From contig NZ_CP116304.1 of assembly GCF_028010285.1 (NCBI RefSeq), positions 1,814,501 through 1,878,500 of the forward strand: a stretch of 64,000 nucleotides of DNA, in the 5' to 3' direction. Position 1 is the stretch's first letter. Every line of letters begins with the position of its first letter. The notes beneath the pieces are model-generated. The model saw nothing but the letters and a program-made list of their open reading frames with translations. It was not told the origin of the DNA and searched no databases. The stretch comes from Pseudomonas sp. Q1-7. Lineage in GTDB: Bacteria; Pseudomonadota; Gammaproteobacteria; Pseudomonadales; Pseudomonadaceae. Shown here piece after piece: positions 51,988 to 62,142 of this stretch. The position numbers and the translations under genes were made by a program.

Positions 51988-54021
51988 TTACTTGACCCGC
52001 TGACCCGGCTTGGCGCCGCTGTCGGGGCTGAGCAGGTAGATTTCCTCGCCGCCGGGGCCGGCCGCCAGGACCATGCCTTCGGAGATGCCGAACTTCATCT
52101 TGCGCGCCGCCAGGTTGGCGACGTACAGGGTGAGGCGGCCTTCCAGCTTGCTCGGGTCCGGGTAGGCGCTCTTGATGCCGGAGAAGACGTTGCGCTTGGC
52201 GTCGCCGATGTCCAGGGTCAGGCGCAGCAGCTTGTCGGCGCCCTCGACGAACTCGGCCTTCTCGATCAGGGCGATGCGCAGGTCGACGGCGGCGAAGGTG
52301 TCGAAGGTGATTTCCGCCGCCAGCGGGTCTTTCTCCAGCTCGCCATTGCCCTTGGGCGCCGACGCGGCGGCCAGATCTTCCTTGGAGGCGGCGACCATGG
52401 CTTCGACCTTCGCCGGCTCGATACGGGTCATCAGCGGGTTGAAGGGGTTCAACTGATGCTCGGCGAGCAGGGTCTTGTGGTTGTCCCAGGTCAGCGGCGC
52501 GACGTTGAGGAAGGCCTCGGCGTCCGCGGCCAGCTTCGGCAGCACCGGCTTGAGGAAGATCACCAACTGGCGGAACAGGTTGATACCGGCGGCGCACACC
52601 GCCTGCACCTCGGCCTGCTTGCCTTCCTGCTTGGCCAGGGCCCAGGGCGCCTTGTCGGCGATGTAGGCGTTGGCACGGTCGGCGAGCGCCATGATTTCGC
52701 GCATGGCACGGGCGAAGTCACGGTTTTCGTAGGCTTCGGTGATGCTCGGTGCGGCCGCGGCGAATTCGTCGAACAGTTCCGGGGCGGCGTTCTCGGCCAC
52801 CAGCTTGCCGGCGTTGCCCTTGTGGATGAAGCCGGCGCAACGGCTGGCGATGTTCACCACCTTGCCCACCAGGTCGGAATTGACCTTCTGCACGAAGTCC
52901 TCGAGGTTCAGGTCGAGGTCGTCGACGCTGCGGCTCAGCTTGGAGGCGTAGTAGTAGCGCAGGTATTCCGGGCTCAGGTGATCCAGGTAGGTGCGCGCCT
53001 TGATGAAGGTGCCGCGGGACTTGGACATCTTCTGGCCGTTCACGGTCAGGTAGCCGTGCACGTTGAGCGCGGTCGGCTTGCGGTAGCCGGCGCCTTCGAG
53101 CATGGCGGGCCAGAACAGGGCGTGGAAGTTGACGATGTCCTTGCCGATGAAGTGGTACAGCTCGGCCTTGGAGTCCTTGTTCCAGAAAGCGTCGAAATCC
53201 AGCTCGGGACGGCGCGCGCAGAGGTTCTGGAAGCTGGCCATGTAGCCGATGGGCGCGTCCAGCCAGACGTAGAAGTACTTGCCGGGGGCGTCGGGAATTT
53301 CGAAGCCGAAGTAGGGCGCGTCACGGCTGATGTCCCACTCCTGCAGGCCGGCGTCGAGCCACTCGGCGATCTTGTTGGCCACCGACTCCTGCAGCGCGCC
53401 GCTGCGGGTCCACTCCTTCAGCATGGCGTCGAAGTCCGGCAGCTTGAAGAAATAGTGCAGCGACTCCTTGAGCACCGGGGTGGCGCCGGAAATGGCCGAC
53501 TTGGGGTTTTTCAGTTCGTTGGGGGAATAGGTGGCGCCGCACACTTCACAGTTGTCGCCGTACTGGTCTTCGGCCGCACATTTGGGGCAGGTGCCCTTGA
53601 TGAAACGGTCGGCCAGGAACATTTCCTTGTCCGGGTCGAAGTACTGGGTGACCGGGCGGGTGGCGATGTGGCCGGCGTCGCGCAGCTTGGTGTAGATGCT
53701 GCTGGACAGCGCGCGGTTTTCTTCCGAGTGGGTCGAGTGGTAGTTGTCGAAGTCCACCAGGAAGGCGGCGAAGTCGGCGGTGTGCTCGGCGCGGACGTTG
53801 TCGATCAACTGCTCGGAGGTGATGCCCTCCTTCTCGGCGCGCAGCATGATGGCCGAGCCGTGGGCGTCGTCGGCGCAGACGTAGACGGCCTGGTTGCCGC
53901 GCATCTTCTGGAAGCGTACCCAGATGTCGGTCTGGATGTACTCGACCATATGCCCGAGGTGAATGGACCCGTTGGCATAGGGAAGGGCGCTTGTCACGAG
54001 GATTTTGCGGGGCTCGGTCAT
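51988..54021 (-). CDS. metG: Methionyl-tRNA synthetase
   Basis: This 677-residue class I synthetase charges tRNA-Met. It has the HIGH motif as HLGH in [18 protein letters not shown], a zinc knuckle ([18 protein letters not shown]), KMSKS in [11 protein letters not shown], an anticodon domain, and a C-terminal EMAP/Trbp111-like dimerisation and tRNA-binding domain from about 575. Length and layout match the long bacterial form. It is divergent from mrp, with 144 bases between. Confidence 0.98.
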   Translation of the reverse strand: MTEPRKILVTSALPYANGSIHLGHMVEYIQTDIWVRFQKMRGNQAVYVCADDAHGSAIMLRAEKEGITSEQLIDNVRAEHTADFAAFLVDFDNYHSTHSEENRALSSSIYTKLRDAGHIATRPVTQYFDPDKEMFLADRFIKGTCPKCAAEDQYGDNCEVCGATYSPNELKNPKSAISGATPVLKESLHYFFKLPDFDAMLKEWTRSGALQESVANKIAEWLDAGLQEWDISRDAPYFGFEIPDAPGKYFYVWLDAPIGYMASFQNLCARRPELDFDAFWNKDSKAELYHFIGKDIVNFHALFWPAMLEGAGYRKPTALNVHGYLTVNGQKMSKSRGTFIKARTYLDHLSPEYLRYYYASKLSRSVDDLDLNLEDFVQKVNSDLVGKVVNIASRCAGFIHKGNAGKLVAENAAPELFDEFAAAAPSITEAYENRDFARAMREIMALADRANAYIADKAPWALAKQEGKQAEVQAVCAAGINLFRQLVIFLKPVLPKLAADAEAFLNVAPLTWDNHKTLLAEHQLNPFNPLMTRIEPAKVEAMVAASKEDLAAASAPKGNGELEKDPLAAEITFDTFAAVDLRIALIEKAEFVEGADKLLRLTLDIGDAKRNVFSGIKSAYPDPSKLEGRLTLYVANLAARKMKFGISEGMVLAAGPGGEEIYLLSPDSGAKPGQRVK

Positions 54022-54165
54022 GGTGCTCGGCTACCGGATTACGAAACGAAGGGAAGTCGGCAACTATATAGGCGCGGCGCGATTTTTTCACGTCCGGAGG
54101 ACCCAGCGGCGAGGCGGTCGGTTAGGATAGCCGCCTATTCCGCTCGGTCTTTCCGGAGTCATGCG

Positions 54166-55260
54166 ATGAGCACTCTTTCCCGCGCCCAGGTCGAAGCCAC
54201 CCTGCGCCAGTTCACCGATCCCCACCTGAACCAGGACCCGGTCAGCGCCGGCTGCCTGCGCGAAGTCGATATCCAGGGCGGCAATGTCCGCGTGCGCCTG
54301 GAGCTGGGTTACGCTGCCGGGCTGTTCAAGGGCGGCTGGGCACAAATGCTGAAGATGGCCCTGGAGAACCTGGACGGCGTGGACGGCGCCGATGTCCAGG
54401 TGGATTGCGTGATCGAAGCGCACAAGGCCCAGGAGCAGGTGCCGGCGCTGGCCAACGTGAAAAACATCATCGCCGTGGCCTCCGGCAAGGGCGGCGTGGG
54501 CAAATCCACCACCGCCGCCAACCTGGCCCTGGCGCTGTCCCGCGAGGGCGCGCGCGTCGGCATTCTCGACGCCGATATCTATGGCCCCAGCCAGGGCATC
54601 ATGTTCGGCGTTGCCGAGGGCACCCGGCCCAAGGTGCGCGACCAGAAGTTCTTCGTGCCCGTCGAGTCCCATGGCGTGCAGGTGATGTCCATGGCCTTCC
54701 TCACCGATGACAACACTCCGGTGGTGTGGCGCGGCCCCATGGTCTCCGGCGCGCTGATCCAGCTGATCACCCAGACCGCCTGGGAGGACCTGGACTACCT
54801 GGTGGTGGACATGCCGCCGGGCACCGGTGACATCCAACTGACCCTGGCGCAGAAGGTCCCGGTGAGCGGCAGCGTGATCGTCACCACGCCGCAGGACCTG
54901 GCGCTGCTGGACGCGAAGAAGGGCGTGGAGATGTTCCGCAAGGTGAACATTCCCGTGCTCGGCGTGGTGGAGAACATGGCGGTGCACATCTGCTCCAACT
55001 GCGGCCACGCCGAGCACCTGTTCGGTGAGGGCGGAGGCGAGAAGCTGGCGGCCCAGTACGGCGTGGAGCTGCTGGCCTCGCTGCCGCTGTCCATGGCCAT
55101 TCGCCTGCAGTCCGACGGCGGCAAGCCCACCGCCATCGCCGATCCGGAAAGCCAGATCGCCATGATCTACCAGCAGATGGCCCGTTGCGTCGGCGCGCGC
55201 ATCGCGCAATCCGATCAGGCCGCCACCGCCATGCCCGCGATCAGCATCAGCGACGACTGA
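54166..55260 (+). CDS. mrp: Iron-sulfur cluster carrier protein Mrp/ApbC
   Basis: This 364-residue P-loop ATPase of the Mrp/NBP35 class has an N-terminal DUF59/MIP18-like domain (EATLRQFTDPHLNQDPVSAG), a deviant Walker A GKGGVGKST at about 106-114, DADIYGPSQG, and the cluster-binding pair in CSNCGH. It carries [4Fe-4S] clusters to apoproteins. ATG at 54166 is used; an out-of-frame ATG lies five bases earlier. Divergence from metG is a stable arrangement in gammaproteobacteria. Confidence 0.95.
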   Translation: MSTLSRAQVEATLRQFTDPHLNQDPVSAGCLREVDIQGGNVRVRLELGYAAGLFKGGWAQMLKMALENLDGVDGADVQVDCVIEAHKAQEQVPALANVKNIIAVASGKGGVGKSTTAANLALALSREGARVGILDADIYGPSQGIMFGVAEGTRPKVRDQKFFVPVESHGVQVMSMAFLTDDNTPVVWRGPMVSGALIQLITQTAWEDLDYLVVDMPPGTGDIQLTLAQKVPVSGSVIVTTPQDLALLDAKKGVEMFRKVNIPVLGVVENMAVHICSNCGHAEHLFGEGGGEKLAAQYGVELLASLPLSMAIRLQSDGGKPTAIADPESQIAMIYQQMARCVGARIAQSDQAATAMPAISISDD

Positions 55261-55281
55261 CCGCGCCGCGGGGGCGTCCGC

Positions 55282-55953
55282 TCAGTCGCCCCCGCCGCCA
55301 CAGCCCCCGCCACCATCTCCACCGCTGTCTCCGAAGTCCGTAGAGCCGGAGTCGCCTCCCGAGCAACCGCTGGAAAGGTCGCTGCCGCAGTGCACCACCC
55401 CGCCCGAGTCCCTGGCCGGGCGCGGCAGGCCGCTGCAGTCGGCGACATAGGCGAATCCGCCGGCGATTCCCAACTGGCTGTCCAGGGCGAACAGCAGCGG
55501 CACGCGGCTGGGCGCGCGGGGATCGATGCGCTCTTCGCGGCAGCTGAACCACCAGCAGCGACGCAGGCCGGCGTCGCTCTGTCGCTGGCCGCCCAGGGCT
55601 GCGGCGGGGGTGTGGTGGAGGAAGCGGCCAAAGGCCAGTTTGCAGAAGGCCTGGTAGGCACGGGTGTGCAGGATGAACTCGTGCCAGAGGTCGTCGACAA
55701 CCTGGGACGGCATGGAGACATAGCCGTGGCCGCTGTTCAGGTAGGCGAGGAAAAACTGCCGCAGACCGCCCGCGACGAGCTGGCAATCCGCCTGGCTCAA
55801 TTGCGGATGACGGGTCCTCAGTTTGGCGAGCAGGTGCTCGGGAACGCTGAACCGGCGGATGAAGGCTTCGCGTTTGCGGGTGCGCTGCCGCTTCAGGTAC
55901 AGCACGGCCAGTCCGACCAGTGTCAGGGCGACGATCCATAGCATCACGATCAT
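55282..55953 (-). CDS. Glycine-rich-domain membrane protein, function unknown
   Basis: This 223-residue protein has an N-terminal membrane helix (LWIVALTLVGLAVLYL), a cytosolic helical domain with SQVVDDLWHEFILHTRAYQA (the pattern of glycine-rich-domain proteins), and a C-terminal tail. The tail has scattered Cys (FSCREER, VADCSG, VVHCGSD, SSGCSGG) and ends in a Gly/Asp repeat (GGDGGGGCGGGGD). I know no defined function. The Cys-rich, Gly-rich tail may bind metal or cell-wall material. Confidence 0.75.
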   Translation of the reverse strand: MIVMLWIVALTLVGLAVLYLKRQRTRKREAFIRRFSVPEHLLAKLRTRHPQLSQADCQLVAGGLRQFFLAYLNSGHGYVSMPSQVVDDLWHEFILHTRAYQAFCKLAFGRFLHHTPAAALGGQRQSDAGLRRCWWFSCREERIDPRAPSRVPLLFALDSQLGIAGGFAYVADCSGLPRPARDSGGVVHCGSDLSSGCSGGDSGSTDFGDSGGDGGGGCGGGGD

Positions 55954-56159
55954 GGGACTTCATCTTTTGCGGAGGGCGGGCCGGACATTGTGCAATCGCC
56001 AGCGGAAATTCAAGTGCCTGCGACCCGTGCGGCGCTTTCGGCCCGATGGTTCGCCGGTCGGAACGGCCGGCGCCGACCGGTCGTGTGTGACCTTTGCCCG
56101 GATGACCCGCGCCCGGTAATATTCGCGGTCAATTTTCAGCCCCTGACAGGAACACCGCC

Positions 56160-56726
56160 ATGAGCATCAAATCGGACAAGTGGATTCGCCGCATGGCCCA
56201 GGAGCACGGCATGATCGAGCCTTTCGTCGAGCGCCAGGTGCGCGGCGCGGGCGACAGCCGGGTGATTTCCTACGGGGTGTCCAGCTACGGCTACGATGTG
56301 CGCTGCGCCGACGAATTCAAGGTGTTCACCAATATCCATTCGGCCGTGGTGGACCCGAAGAACTTCGACGAGAAGAGCTTCGTCGACATCAAGAGCGATG
56401 TCTGCATCATCCCGCCGAACTCCTTCGCCCTGGCCCGCACCGTGGAGTACTTCCGCATTCCGCGCGACGTGCTGACTATCTGCCTGGGCAAGAGCACCTA
56501 CGCGCGCTGCGGCATCATCGTCAACGTGACCCCGCTGGAGCCCGAATGGGAAGGCCACGTGACCCTGGAGTTCTCCAACACCACCAACCTGCCGGCGAAG
56601 ATCTACGCCAACGAAGGCGTGGCGCAGATGCTCTTCCTGCAATCGGACGAGGCCTGCGAAGTGTCCTACAAGGACCGCGGCGGCAAGTACCAGGGCCAGA
56701 CCGGAGTGACCCTGCCCAAGGCCTGA
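56160..56726 (+). CDS. dcd: dCTP deaminase
   Basis: This 188-residue trimeric enzyme converts dCTP to dUTP for thymidylate synthesis. Features: [16 protein letters not shown] near the start; [17 protein letters not shown]; active-site Glu in [20 protein letters not shown]. Length 188 is exactly usual. It has its own terminator. The P. aeruginosa order dcd-mrp-metG is kept here. Confidence 0.97.
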   Translation: MSIKSDKWIRRMAQEHGMIEPFVERQVRGAGDSRVISYGVSSYGYDVRCADEFKVFTNIHSAVVDPKNFDEKSFVDIKSDVCIIPPNSFALARTVEYFRIPRDVLTICLGKSTYARCGIIVNVTPLEPEWEGHVTLEFSNTTNLPAKIYANEGVAQMLFLQSDEACEVSYKDRGGKYQGQTGVTLPKA

Positions 56727-56741
56727 GGTCTGTCTGAAATG

Positions 56742-56770
56742 AAAAAGCCGGGCGTTTGCCCGGCTTTTTT
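56742..56770 (+). terminator. Intrinsic terminator after dcd
   Basis: AAAAAGCCGGGC, loop GTTT, GCCCGGCTTTTTT: a seven-base GC stem extended by A/T pairs, with a T-run on both strands. It can serve dcd and the convergent nadE. Confidence 0.92.
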
Positions 56771-56830
56771 GTGCCCGCGATGTGGCGGGAGGCCAAGGCG
56801 ACATCCACCCGGGGGCGGGCGTCGCGGCGC

Positions 56831-57658
56831 TCAGGGCACCAGCGGCAGGATGCGCTTGTGCTGGGTGTTGTCGTAGGTGCGTACGATGGTGGCGTAGGCT
56901 TCGGGGCTGACTTCCTGGCCATGCAGGAAGGCGTCGATTTCCACGTAGGTGACGCCGTGGGCTTCCTCGTCCGGCTTGCCCGGGCGCAGTTCTTCCAGGT
57001 CGGCGGTAGGCACTTTGTGCACGGCGCTTTCCGGCGCTCCCAGGTAGCGGGCGATGGCACGCACCTGGTGCTTCACCAGGCCGGAGAGCGGGGCGAGGTC
57101 GCAGGCGCCATCGCCGAACTTGGTGAAGAAGCCCATCACCGCCTCGGCGGCGTGGTCGGTGCCGATCACCAGGCCGTTGTTGGCGTTGGCGATGGCGAAC
57201 TGGGCGACCATGCGGATACGTGCCTTGACGTTGCCGGTGACGAAGTCGCGGCGGGCGTCGCTGAGGTTGTTCAGGTGAGCCACCTGCTCGGCCAGGCCGA
57301 GCACGCTGCCGGCGATATTCACCGTTTCTTCTTCGTCGGCGCGGATGAAGTTCATCGCCACCTGGGCATCCGCCTCATCGTGCTGGACGTTGTAGGGCAG
57401 GCGCACGGCGATGAAGCGGTAGCCGGCGTCGCCGGTCTCGGCGCGCAACTCTTCCACCGAGAGCTGGGCCAGGCGGCCGGCGGTGGTGGAGTCGACGCCG
57501 CCACTGATGCCGAGCACCAGGACTTTGAGGCCGGACTTGCGCAGGCAGTCCTTGATGAAGGCCTTGCGGCGTTCGACTTCGGCCACCAGGGCGGCTTCGT
57601 CGGCGAAGGGCGGAACGACGTCCAGGGCCTTGGCGATTTCTTGCTGGCGATTGCTCAT
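56831..57658 (-). CDS. nadE: Ammonia-dependent NAD synthetase
   Basis: This 275-residue enzyme makes NAD from deamido-NAD, ATP and ammonia. The PP-loop SGGVDST is in [40 protein letters not shown] and [20 protein letters not shown] are typical. No glutaminase domain is attached. The ATG at 57658 overlaps the stop of a pncB remnant (ATGA type), a relic of a pncB-nadE operon. Confidence 0.96.
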   Translation of the reverse strand: MSNRQQEIAKALDVVPPFADEAALVAEVERRKAFIKDCLRKSGLKVLVLGISGGVDSTTAGRLAQLSVEELRAETGDAGYRFIAVRLPYNVQHDEADAQVAMNFIRADEEETVNIAGSVLGLAEQVAHLNNLSDARRDFVTGNVKARIRMVAQFAIANANNGLVIGTDHAAEAVMGFFTKFGDGACDLAPLSGLVKHQVRAIARYLGAPESAVHKVPTADLEELRPGKPDEEAHGVTYVEIDAFLHGQEVSPEAYATIVRTYDNTQHKRILPLVP

Positions 57659-57780
57659 GAGGGGAGTCCTTGCTGGGCGTCGGCGACGCGGAAAACGTGT
57701 TTCAGGTAGGCGACGAAGTGCTCGTCTTGGCATTGGGACTGGCCCGCTGCGTCGGTAATCCTGGCCTCTGGCAGGCCGTG
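57655..57780 (-). pseudogene. 3' remnant of pncB (nicotinate phosphoribosyltransferase)
   Basis: The last 41 codons before nadE read [20 protein letters not shown] and AYLKHVF in one frame, ending with a stop that overlaps the nadE start. This corresponds to the PncB C-terminus (P-x-A-K-I-S-D-x-P-G-K-x-x-C-x-D...F-x-x-Y-L-x-x-VF), and pncB normally precedes nadE in Pseudomonas. Upstream, at about 57781-57880, the homology stops and only the quiP terminator region follows. The rest of the 318-base gap holds no gene. Confidence 0.6.
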
Positions 57781-57885
57781 AAGGGCGCAGGATGCGACAA
57801 GGGGGCGGGGCGGTGCAAGACGGCTGGAGTCGGCCAAAGCCTGGAGACCCCATGCAGAGGCTGACCCTGCTGGTGGGCAAAAGAA

Positions 57886-57905
57886 AAGGCGCCCGGGGGC
57901 GCCTT
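57886..57905 (-). terminator. Intrinsic terminator after quiP
   Basis: AAGGCGCCC (57886-57894) and GGGCGCCTT (57897-57905) form a nine-base stem with a tiny loop, followed on the minus strand by TTCTTTT. It lies about 70 bases after the quiP stop. Confidence 0.85.
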
Positions 57906-57976
57906 GAAATGTGATCGATGGAGTAAGTCCACCGGATCAGAGCGGCGTGGCGGCGGAAAGTTCCACCGCCGGCGGA

Positions 57977-60520
57977 TCATTTCTGCGGGGTCAGCATCAG
58001 GCGCTTGGTGCCGTAGACGGCGTCGAGGTTCTGCGGCTGGAAGGGGAACTTCATGTAGCGCGCCTTGAGCCAGGCGTCGATGCCGTCGGCGTAGTGCGGG
58101 CTGGCCGGGTTGCCGGACTGGCCGGAGCTGTTCATGCCGATCATGGGCTCGGGTTGGCCGAAGTCGACGATGATGCGCATGGCCGGGATCAGCCAGGTAT
58201 CGAAGCCCTGTCCCCAGTGGTAGGCCGAGACGTTGAGGGTGCTGTGGTCGCCGCCGGCCGCATAGGGACCACGGTCCAGGTAGCCCTTCAGGGCGTTGAG
58301 GCCGGTGCGCTGGCTGGCGCTCATGTAGGGCGCCAGTCGGGTGCTCTCGGTGACCCACTCGTAGGTATGCAGCTTGCCCCATTGCCAGGCCTTGCGGTCT
58401 GCCCCCAGGCGGCTTTCGGTGAAGGTCACGGCACTTGCCAGGCTGCGCGCGAGGATGGTGGCCTTGTCCTCCTTCTGCGGGGTGTTCACGTCATCCCAGA
58501 AGGGGCTGTCGACACGGCCCAGCAAGTGGTCGGCCTGGGCCGAGTAGGAGAGGTCGCCGGCCTGCACCAGGGCGCGCCAGGCGGGGCTGGATTCCGGGCC
58601 CAGTTCGTCGAGGAAGATCTGCCGCGCGCTTTCGTGGAGGAAGGCGCCGTAGTAGGCGGCATCCGCCGAGGTGGGGCTGAGGCGGCCGTCGAAGGCCAGC
58701 AGGCGGCCGAGGCCTTCCTGGGCCTTGCCGCGCTCGACCGGCGGCAGGGCATCGATGGCCTGCTTGAGCGGCTGGGCCATGCCCGGGTCCTGCAGCATGG
58801 CCTTGAGCTTGGCCGGGAAGGGGCTGGTCTGGTCGTACTGCATGGCGATCATGCTTTGCCAGTCATGCCGGCTGCTGCCGCCGGCCAGTTCGGCGATGCG
58901 TTCGGCGCGCTCCGGGTAGTACCAGGAGTTGGACAACTGCACGCCATAGCCGCCCTGCACGGTGCGGTGGTTGGCGGTGCCGAGCCAGCCCTGGGCGGGG
59001 TCCTGATCGTAGGGGTGGAGAATCGGGTCGGCGTAGCCGTCCCAGTCATAGCGACCGTCCCAGCCGGGGGAGGGCAGCAGGCCACGACCTTCGCGACGGT
59101 TGGGGTAGCGGCCGGTGACCTGCCAGGCGATGTGCCTGGCATCGGCATAGAGGATGTTCAGGCCCATGGCGCGGACAGCGCGGGTGGCCTCGTGGGCTTG
59201 TTCCACCGACTGGGCGCGGGACAGGGCGAAGAAAGCGTCCAGGGACTGGTCGGCCTCGAACTGGCTGGTCTGCAGGGCGATGCCGTAGCCGCTCTTGATC
59301 TCCAGAGGCTGTAGCGGGTGCTTGCGCTGGCCCAGCACGCTGTTCAGCAGCGGGCCGTGGCGGGTTTCGTAGATGACCTCGCGCACCGGGCGCTCACCTT
59401 TCACGAAGAAGGTTTCCATGCGCTCGCTGGCGGGCAGCCACTTGCCGTCGGCCTGGTAGTAGAGACGGTTGCCTTCGCGCTTGATCTTCTCCAGGAACAG
59501 GTCCTGGTTGTCGCCCATGACCATGGTCATGCCCCAGGCCAGCTTGCCGTTGTAGCCAGCGACCACGGCCGGCACGCCGGCGATGGAGACGCCCGCGGCC
59601 TGGAATTTCGGCGAGCGGATCTGCACGAAGTTCCACACCGACGGCATGGACAGCGGCAGATGGGTGTCGTTGGCCAGGATGCTGCGCCCGGTGCGGCTCT
59701 TCTGCGGGGCGATGGCCCAGTTGTTGGAAGCGGCAACGCCGAGCATGTTCAGCGCGGCGATCTGCCCGGCGGTTTCGTTCAGCGCTGCCAGGCCGGGAAT
59801 CTGCCCGCCCAGTTGCAGGCCCTTGAGCTTCTCGGCTTCCTCGAACGGCAGCGGCTCGTCCGGGTAGACGGGAGTCAGCCAGGCCAGTTTGTCGGCGCCG
59901 ACCTTCTGCGCCAGCACCAGGGACGCGATCTCTTCCTGCAGGTTCACCGCCAGGCCGAAGTTCAGCAGGCTGAATACCAGCACCGAGTCTTCCGGTTTCC
60001 AGTAGGCAGGTGTGTAGCCGGACTCGGCCAGGTCCATCGGCAGCTTGTCGCGGTAGCGGTAGAGGTAGGCGTTGACGCCGCGGGCGTAGACCGCGAAGAA
60101 CTCCTTCAGGCGCGGCGAAGCGTTCTTGTAGAGGATGTCGGCGCTCTTGCGCAGGTTCACCGCGCGCATGAACCGGTCGATTTCCAGCACGCCGGGGCCG
60201 GCCATTTCCGCCAGGCGGCCCTCGGCCATCAGACGCAGGCCGACCATCTGGCTGAGGCGGTCGGAGGCGTGGACGTAGCCCAGGGTGAACAGGGCGTCGT
60301 GGAAGGTGGTGGTCTCGATCAGCGGCATGCCCAGCGGGTTGCGACGGATGGACACGCTTTGTGCCAGACCCTTCACCGGCTGGAAGCCGGAGGTGGGCGG
60401 CAGGCTGCTCGAGTAGCGGCTATCCAGCCAGGATTGGCAGCCGCTGAGGCCGATCATGGCGCCAGCGGCGGCGGCAACGCAGAACCGGGGAAGGAAGCGC
60501 TTGAAGGCTGGCGAAGCCAT
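57977..60520 (-). CDS. quiP: Acyl-homoserine lactone acylase QuiP (Ntn hydrolase)
   Basis: This 847-residue penicillin-acylase-family enzyme has the same length as P. aeruginosa QuiP, and the N-terminal third ([36 protein letters not shown]) is as I recall QuiP. Self-cleavage would expose Ser265 in [13 protein letters not shown] as the beta-chain nucleophile. The signal region contains LSGC, resembling a lipobox at Cys28. QuiP cleaves the acyl chain from long-chain homoserine lactones, so it can degrade quorum signals; the true substrate here is untested. A GST gene lies upstream as in P. aeruginosa. Confidence 0.9.
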   Translation of the reverse strand: MASPAFKRFLPRFCVAAAAGAMIGLSGCQSWLDSRYSSSLPPTSGFQPVKGLAQSVSIRRNPLGMPLIETTTFHDALFTLGYVHASDRLSQMVGLRLMAEGRLAEMAGPGVLEIDRFMRAVNLRKSADILYKNASPRLKEFFAVYARGVNAYLYRYRDKLPMDLAESGYTPAYWKPEDSVLVFSLLNFGLAVNLQEEIASLVLAQKVGADKLAWLTPVYPDEPLPFEEAEKLKGLQLGGQIPGLAALNETAGQIAALNMLGVAASNNWAIAPQKSRTGRSILANDTHLPLSMPSVWNFVQIRSPKFQAAGVSIAGVPAVVAGYNGKLAWGMTMVMGDNQDLFLEKIKREGNRLYYQADGKWLPASERMETFFVKGERPVREVIYETRHGPLLNSVLGQRKHPLQPLEIKSGYGIALQTSQFEADQSLDAFFALSRAQSVEQAHEATRAVRAMGLNILYADARHIAWQVTGRYPNRREGRGLLPSPGWDGRYDWDGYADPILHPYDQDPAQGWLGTANHRTVQGGYGVQLSNSWYYPERAERIAELAGGSSRHDWQSMIAMQYDQTSPFPAKLKAMLQDPGMAQPLKQAIDALPPVERGKAQEGLGRLLAFDGRLSPTSADAAYYGAFLHESARQIFLDELGPESSPAWRALVQAGDLSYSAQADHLLGRVDSPFWDDVNTPQKEDKATILARSLASAVTFTESRLGADRKAWQWGKLHTYEWVTESTRLAPYMSASQRTGLNALKGYLDRGPYAAGGDHSTLNVSAYHWGQGFDTWLIPAMRIIVDFGQPEPMIGMNSSGQSGNPASPHYADGIDAWLKARYMKFPFQPQNLDAVYGTKRLMLTPQK

Positions 60521-60602
60521 GGAACGGGCTCTCCTGAGAGGGGCATCGGATCAAACGCGCTACGTTAGTGAGCCGCCCCGTGCCACGCAAGCGCCGCCGC
60601 CC

Positions 60603-61253
60603 CTACTTTTTTCCGGTGGCCGGGTTGATCCGTTCCACGACTGCGTAGGCGCGGAGGGTGGCCGGGCGGGCTTTGATGGCCTGGTACCAGCGCTTGAGGT
60701 TGGGGAAGTCGTCCAGGTTCTGCTCCTGCCAGGGATGGCGGTCGATCCAGGGGTAGATGGCCATGTCGGCAATGCTGTACACGTCGCCGGCGACGAAGGC
60801 GCGATCGGCCAGGCGCCGGTCAAGCACGCCATAGAGTCGGGCGGTTTCCTTCACGTAGCGTTGGATGGCGTAGGGCAGCTTTTCCGGGGCGAAGCGGTTG
60901 AAGTGGTGGTTCTGCCCGGCCATCGGACCCAGGCCGCCCATCTGCCAGAACAGCCATTGCAGGCATTCCTGGCGGCCGCGCAGGTCGTGGGGGATGAAGC
61001 GGCCGGTCTTTTCGGCCAGGTAGAGCAGGATGGCGCCGGACTCGAACAACGAAACCGGCTCGCCGCCATCGGTCGGTTGGTGGTCGACGATGGCGGGGAT
61101 GCGGTTGTTCGGCGAGACCTTGAGGAAGTGCGGCTGGAACTGCTCGTCCTTGCCGATATCGATCGGGTGGATGCGGTAGGGCAGGCCGGTTTCTTCGAGG
61201 AACAGGGTGATCTTGTGGCCGTTGGGTGTGGTCCAGTAATACAGATCGATCAT
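60603..61253 (-). CDS. Glutathione S-transferase, YfcG-like (Nu class)
   Basis: This 216-residue protein has a thioredoxin-like N-domain (MIDLYYWTTPNGHKITLFLE) with the Nu-class TPNG(H)K active-site stretch, cis-Pro in NNRIPAIVDH, and SLFESGAILLYLAEKTGRF. The helical C-domain contains WLFWQMGGLGPMAGQNHHFN, characteristic of YfcG/YghU enzymes with disulfide-bond reductase activity. It is on the same strand as quiP, 82 bases upstream of it. Confidence 0.92.
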   Translation of the reverse strand: MIDLYYWTTPNGHKITLFLEETGLPYRIHPIDIGKDEQFQPHFLKVSPNNRIPAIVDHQPTDGGEPVSLFESGAILLYLAEKTGRFIPHDLRGRQECLQWLFWQMGGLGPMAGQNHHFNRFAPEKLPYAIQRYVKETARLYGVLDRRLADRAFVAGDVYSIADMAIYPWIDRHPWQEQNLDDFPNLKRWYQAIKARPATLRAYAVVERINPATGKK

Positions 61254-61289
61254 CGAGAAGACTCCAAGGGGGCTCTGGCCTGAAACGAA

Positions 61290-61312
61290 CAGGCCCGCAC
61301 TAGGCGGGCCTG
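61290..61312 (-). terminator. Hairpin between the small SEC-C gene and the GST gene
   Basis: CAGGCCCGC (61290-61298) pairs with GCGGGCCTG (61304-61312). On the minus strand only TTCGTTTC follows, so termination is probable but not strong. Confidence 0.65.
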
Positions 61313-61328
61313 GTTGAGTGCACGCGCA

Positions 61329-61520
61329 TCAGGCGCCGTGGCACTTCTTGAATTTCTTCTGGCTACCGCAGGGGCAGGGGTCGTTGCGCCCGACTTCCTT
61401 CAGCGGGTTGCGCACTGGCTCCTGGTGGTCGTGGTTGCAATGCGGGCCATGCACATGGTGGTGATCGTGGTCATGGTCGTGGTTGCAGTTCGGACCATGG
61501 ACGTGGGGTTCTTGACTCAT
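61329..61520 (-). CDS. Small His-rich SEC-C motif protein
   Basis: This 63-residue protein has a first half rich in His, Asn, Cys and Asp ([20 protein letters not shown]). It ends with the zinc-binding SEC-C motif [24 protein letters not shown] is the metal-binding tail of SecA and of YchJ proteins. The His/Cys repeat HGPxCNHDH occurs twice. It may bind zinc or nickel, but no specific function is known. Confidence 0.85.
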   Translation of the reverse strand: MSQEPHVHGPNCNHDHDHDHHHVHGPHCNHDHQEPVRNPLKEVGRNDPCPCGSQKKFKKCHGA

Positions 61521-61527
61521 GAAGGTT

Positions 61528-62028
61528 CTACTCCGGGATGTAACTGCCGGGGATTATCTCGCCATTGCGGCTGAGGTGCACGCTCTTGCCGAACATCAGC
61601 CCGGTCTTCACTTCGCCCTGGAGGCGGTACTTGATGGGCTCGTTGGGTTTTTCCAGGAGCTTGACGATGTACTTCATGTGTCGCCACAGGTTGGTGCGTA
61701 CCGGAACCTCGAAGGTCTGGTTGCCACGGGCGGGGACGGTGAACCAGGTACTGGACTCGCCGGATGCGAGCTTCACGTCGTTGAGATAGACGGTGTAGGC
61801 CAGGCCGCGTACCGGCAGGCTGACGTCATTGGGATTGTCGATGCGGAAGCGCAGCACGAACTGCTGTTCCAGCAGCTTGGCGCGCACCACGTCGACCTTG
61901 AGCAGACGCACATCGGGGTCCTGGAAGCTGCTGCTGATCCAGGTGGAACATCCACTGAGGCCCGAAAAAGGTAGGGCGAAGATAAACAGTAGGCTGAGAA
62001 TTCTTATCGTTTGCGCCTGGTAAAACAT
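61528..62028 (-). CDS. LEA type 2 (WHy-domain) lipoprotein
   Basis: This 166-residue protein has a signal ([18 protein letters not shown]) with a lipobox ending at Cys, followed by the LEA-2/WHy domain ([40 protein letters not shown]). Such proteins are associated with stress tolerance. The ATG at 62028 is used; the frame extends upstream without a signal. It lies seven bases upstream of the SEC-C gene on the same strand, so the two may be co-transcribed. Confidence 0.85.
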   Translation of the reverse strand: MFYQAQTIRILSLLFIFALPFSGLSGCSTWISSSFQDPDVRLLKVDVVRAKLLEQQFVLRFRIDNPNDVSLPVRGLAYTVYLNDVKLASGESSTWFTVPARGNQTFEVPVRTNLWRHMKYIVKLLEKPNEPIKYRLQGEVKTGLMFGKSVHLSRNGEIIPGSYIPE

Positions 62029-62142
62029 CGCGATACTCCAAGTAGGGCTCCAGTGTAACAAGCAACTGCTCGGCCGCAAGCGGTTGTAGGCCGAAAAAAA
62101 GCTGCGCCATACTGCAGGGCAATTCGGACAGGAGTGTGACCA

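Noticed and set aside
51970-54165. A long upstream extension of the mrp frame on the plus strand
   Set aside because: It is antisense to metG. The mrp protein starts at the ATG at 54166, where family similarity begins.
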